Below are positions 61,635 through 64,000 of a DNA stretch of 64,000 nucleotides, piece after piece (within the stretch, counting starts at the first letter, position 1; each line of letters starts with the position of its first letter). Source of the DNA: Myxococcota bacterium (lineage in GTDB: Bacteria; Myxococcota_A; UBA9160; SMWR01); the NCBI GenBank assembly GCA_022447545.1, contig JAKVBI010000001.1, positions 146,486 to 210,485 on the forward strand, in the 5' to 3' direction. Position numbers and translations under genes: made by a program. The notes beneath the pieces were generated by a model, which saw only the letters and a list, made by a program, of their open reading frames with translations, was not told the origin of the DNA and searched no databases.

Positions 61635-62750
61635 TCAGGGTTCCTCGTAGCGAATCACCGTGCGGATCACGTCCCCTTCGTGCATTCGATCGAAGGCCAG
61701 ATTGATCTCCTCGAGAGGCCGCGTTTCCGTGATCATCTCGTCGAGCCGAATGCGACCGGCCATGTAGCGGTCCACGTAGCGGGGCAACTCCGTGCGACCC
61801 CGCACACCCCCGAATGCACTCCCTCGCCAGGAACGACCGGTCACCAGCAAAAACGGACGTGCGTGAATTTCCTCCCCAGCGCCCGCAACACCGATCACGA
61901 TGCACTGTCCCCACCCACGAGCCGTACACGCCAACGCCTGACCCATCAGGTCCACGTTGCCCACACACTCGAAGGAATAGTCGACACCGCCATCGGTCAT
62001 GTCGACGATGGTGCCGGCGACGTCATCGACCTCACTCGGATTCAGGAAGTCCGTGGCCCCGAACTCACCCGCCAATTCAAACTTCCGCGGGTTGAGATCA
62101 ACTGCAATGACGCGCTCCGCTCCTGCCATGGCCGCGCCCTGAATGACCGACAGCCCCACGCCTCCCAGGCCGAACACAGCGAGGGACGAACCAGGTTCCA
62201 CGCGCGCCGTGTTGAGAACGGCACCGATCCCGGTGGTGACCGCACAGCCAAACAGGCAGACTTTGTCGAGAGGTGCGTCCTTGCGGATCTTCGCCAGAGC
62301 GATTTCTGGTAGAACCGTGTACTCCGCGAATGTCGATGTTCCCATGTAGTGGTGGATCGTCCTTCCCTTGTGGGAGAGCCGACTCGTCCCATCCGGCATG
62401 AGCCCCTGACCCTGTTTGGCTCGAAGAGTCACGCAGAGGTTCGTCTTCCCCGAGAGGCAATAACGACACTGACGGCATTCGGGGGTATAGAGGGGAATCA
62501 CGTGGTCCCCAGGCGCCAGGGAGGTCACACCAGCACCCACCTCCTCGACCACCCCTGCGCCCTCGTGGCCCATGACTGAGGGAAACAACCCCTCGGGATC
62601 TCGACCCGAGAGGGTGTACGCATCCGTGTGGCAGACTCCCGTCGCCAGCAACCTCACCAGCACCTCGCCCTCTCGGGGGCCCTCGAGGTCGATCTCTTCG
62701 ATTTCCAGGGGCTGAGCAGCCTCCCAGGCGATTGCGGCTTTTACCTTCAC
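61635..62750 (-). CDS. frmA: Class III alcohol dehydrogenase (S-(hydroxymethyl)glutathione dehydrogenase type)
   Basis: 371 residues, the family length. It has [19 protein letters not shown] at the start, [10 protein letters not shown] (catalytic-zinc Cys), [12 protein letters not shown], structural zinc [15 protein letters not shown], and [15 protein letters not shown] for NAD. It oxidises the formaldehyde-glutathione adduct in the family. GTG at 62750 follows AAAGGAGG ten bases upstream; the ATG between them is out of frame and hits a stop. Divergent from the channel gene by 84 bases. Not adjacent to a gloA-like or frmB gene. Confidence 0.88.
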   Translation of the reverse strand: MKVKAAIAWEAAQPLEIEEIDLEGPREGEVLVRLLATGVCHTDAYTLSGRDPEGLFPSVMGHEGAGVVEEVGAGVTSLAPGDHVIPLYTPECRQCRYCLSGKTNLCVTLRAKQGQGLMPDGTSRLSHKGRTIHHYMGTSTFAEYTVLPEIALAKIRKDAPLDKVCLFGCAVTTGIGAVLNTARVEPGSSLAVFGLGGVGLSVIQGAAMAGAERVIAVDLNPRKFELAGEFGATDFLNPSEVDDVAGTIVDMTDGGVDYSFECVGNVDLMGQALACTARGWGQCIVIGVAGAGEEIHARPFLLVTGRSWRGSAFGGVRGRTELPRYVDRYMAGRIRLDEMITETRPLEEINLAFDRMHEGDVIRTVIRYEEP

Positions 62751-62834
62751 AGGCTCATATCCTCCTTTGTCTGCGCGCGGGTGGATCGGAGCGCGCATCT
62801 TGACACCAGAGCCAACTTGAATCAATAAGACGCG

Positions 62835-64000
62835 ATGGCCCTCATGGACTTCTTGAACGAAAACGTCTCCCAGCAGATTCTGAACCAAATCATCGGGTTG
62901 CTATTGCTGGCCACGGCCGTGCTGCTGACCCATTACGTTGCCAAGCGCTTCTTGGTCACGGCCATACGGGCCTTCACAGCCCGTAGCCAAGCGGCCTGGG
63001 ACGATCGCCTGGTCGACGCTTCGGTGTTCGCCCGCCTGGCCAACATCGTTCCCGCCCTGGTCTGCTGGTATGGGATCCAGTTCGTCCCCAACCTGGGAGA
63101 CACTGCGACCGTACTGATCCGGCGCCTCGCAGTATCGGGGATCATCCTCACGGTATCGCTGGCCGCCTCATCCTTCTTGACCGCCCTGAACGAGATCTAC
63201 AGCTCTTCCCCGGACAACCGACAGCGGCCCATCAAGGGCTACATCCAGGTCATCAAGATCGCCATTACACTGATCACCGGTGTGTTGGTCATGGCGACTC
63301 TGGTCGACCGGTCCCCCTTGATCTTTCTGTCGGGGATCGGCGCCATGGCGGCCGTTCTACTGCTCGTGTTTCGGGACACGCTGCTGTCGCTGGTCGCCAG
63401 CGTTCAGCTGACCGGCAATGACATGGTCCACGTCGGGGACTGGATCGAGATGCCGAAGTTCGGAGCCGATGGCGACGTCGTCGACATCGCGCTCCACACC
63501 GTCAAGGTCCAAAATTTCGACAAGACAATCACCACGATCCCCACCCACAAGCTGATCGAAGAATCCTTCAAGAATTGGCGAGGCATGTCCAAATCCGGGG
63601 GTCGAAGAATCAAGCGCTCCATTCTGATCGACATACAGACCATTCGATTCCTGAGCAACGAAGAGGTCGAACGACTGGGCCGCTTTGCCCTCTTGCGCGA
63701 TTACATCTCAAGAAAAACCGACGAAATCCGCGCCCACAACGAGACCCTCGGCCAGGCTGAACCCGCCATCGCCGACACACGCCAACTCTCGAATGTGGGA
63801 ACTCTGCGTGCCTACATCGAGAGCTATCTGCAGAGCCATCCCCACATCCACCGAGGCATGACGCTGATGGTCAGACAGCTGGAGCCAACCGAACGAGGGC
63901 TCTCCCTCGAGATCTATTGCTTCACGAAGACCACGAACTGGGGACAATACGAGGCGATCCAAGCCGACATCATGGACCACCTGTTCGCGATGCTCAGCGA
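62835..64000 (+). CDS. ybdG: MscS-family mechanosensitive channel, YbdG type (3' end cut by window edge)
   Basis: 388 residues visible, no stop before the edge; E. coli YbdG has 415, so about 25 are missing. Four to five membrane helices cover residues 15-190, with the pore helix [20 protein letters not shown]. The beta domain follows with [38 protein letters not shown] and [18 protein letters not shown], which match YbdG closely. ATG at 62835. It probably opens under osmotic downshock. Confidence 0.92.
   Translation, partial: MALMDFLNENVSQQILNQIIGLLLLATAVLLTHYVAKRFLVTAIRAFTARSQAAWDDRLVDASVFARLANIVPALVCWYGIQFVPNLGDTATVLIRRLAVSGIILTVSLAASSFLTALNEIYSSSPDNRQRPIKGYIQVIKIAITLITGVLVMATLVDRSPLIFLSGIGAMAAVLLLVFRDTLLSLVASVQLTGNDMVHVGDWIEMPKFGADGDVVDIALHTVKVQNFDKTITTIPTHKLIEESFKNWRGMSKSGGRRIKRSILIDIQTIRFLSNEEVERLGRFALLRDYISRKTDEIRAHNETLGQAEPAIADTRQLSNVGTLRAYIESYLQSHPHIHRGMTLMVRQLEPTERGLSLEIYCFTKTTNWGQYEAIQADIMDHLFAMLS

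Overview
The window is 64 kb of dense, high-GC (about 60% or more by eye) bacterial chromosome. It holds about 53 protein-coding genes and no rRNA, tRNA, CRISPR array, phage gene or insertion sequence that I could recognise. A Gram-negative cell is indicated by lipoprotein signals, an outer-membrane porin-like protein, MurQ wall recycling and PQQ synthesis. The mix (PQQ genes, several acyl-CoA dehydrogenases, a fused trehalose synthase/phosphatase, a sulfotransferase, DUF1214 and a complete bacterial topoisomerase VI) suggests a deltaproteobacterial-type lineage (Myxococcota, Desulfobacterota or Binatia-like). I cannot place it more precisely by eye.

1-9.8 kb: the 5' part of a UvrD/PcrA helicase gene follows glmU-glmS (UDP-GlcNAc supply) on the minus strand. 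On the plus strand are hflX and fabH (overlapping), a phasin-like coiled-coil gene and a glutaryl-CoA dehydrogenase gene. murQ is on the minus strand. 9.8-20 kb: mutS2 with a 3D-domain lipoprotein gene; an FAD amine oxidase and a MtnX-like HAD phosphatase divergent from a homocysteine methyltransferase; folC with an MFS transporter; and an NRDE/TANGO2 gene coupled to a small Cys-rich gene that ends in a clear terminator.

20-30 kb: an exported cluster (a lipoprotein with calcium-type Asp-rich repeats, a VWA protein and an M28 peptidase-like lipoprotein lacking most metal ligands), then comM, a 64-residue orphan, and both topoisomerase VI subunits, each with a lysine-rich histone H1-like N-terminal tail. 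30-38 kb: an orphan molybdenum hydroxylase large subunit, rfbA-rfbC, then a minus-strand operon of porin, FMN-binding protein, four-helix membrane protein and ApbE flavin transferase. This operon lies directly downstream of fur, and the gap between them holds three Fur-box-like palindromes. I consider it the best candidate for an under-described system: an iron-regulated extracytosolic flavin electron-transfer module, probably for iron.

38-53.7 kb: mostly single or paired genes (EEP nuclease, sulfotransferase/DUF1214 pair, VOC proteins, LLM oxidoreductase, large membrane proteins, flippase-like protein with acyltransferase, zinc-ribbon protein, dehydrogenases) and a compact glycosyltransferase-mutM-rqcH set. 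53.8-64 kb: a long acyl-CoA dehydrogenase, pqqB-pqqCD (fused)-pqqE without a visible pqqA, an M50 protease, an otsA-otsB fusion, a class III alcohol dehydrogenase, and a ybdG-type MscS channel gene cut by the window edge. HflX, MutS2 and RqcH, three factors that act on stalled ribosomes, all lie in this window. Many genes start with GTG or TTG, so several N-termini were set from Shine-Dalgarno spacing and overlaps.
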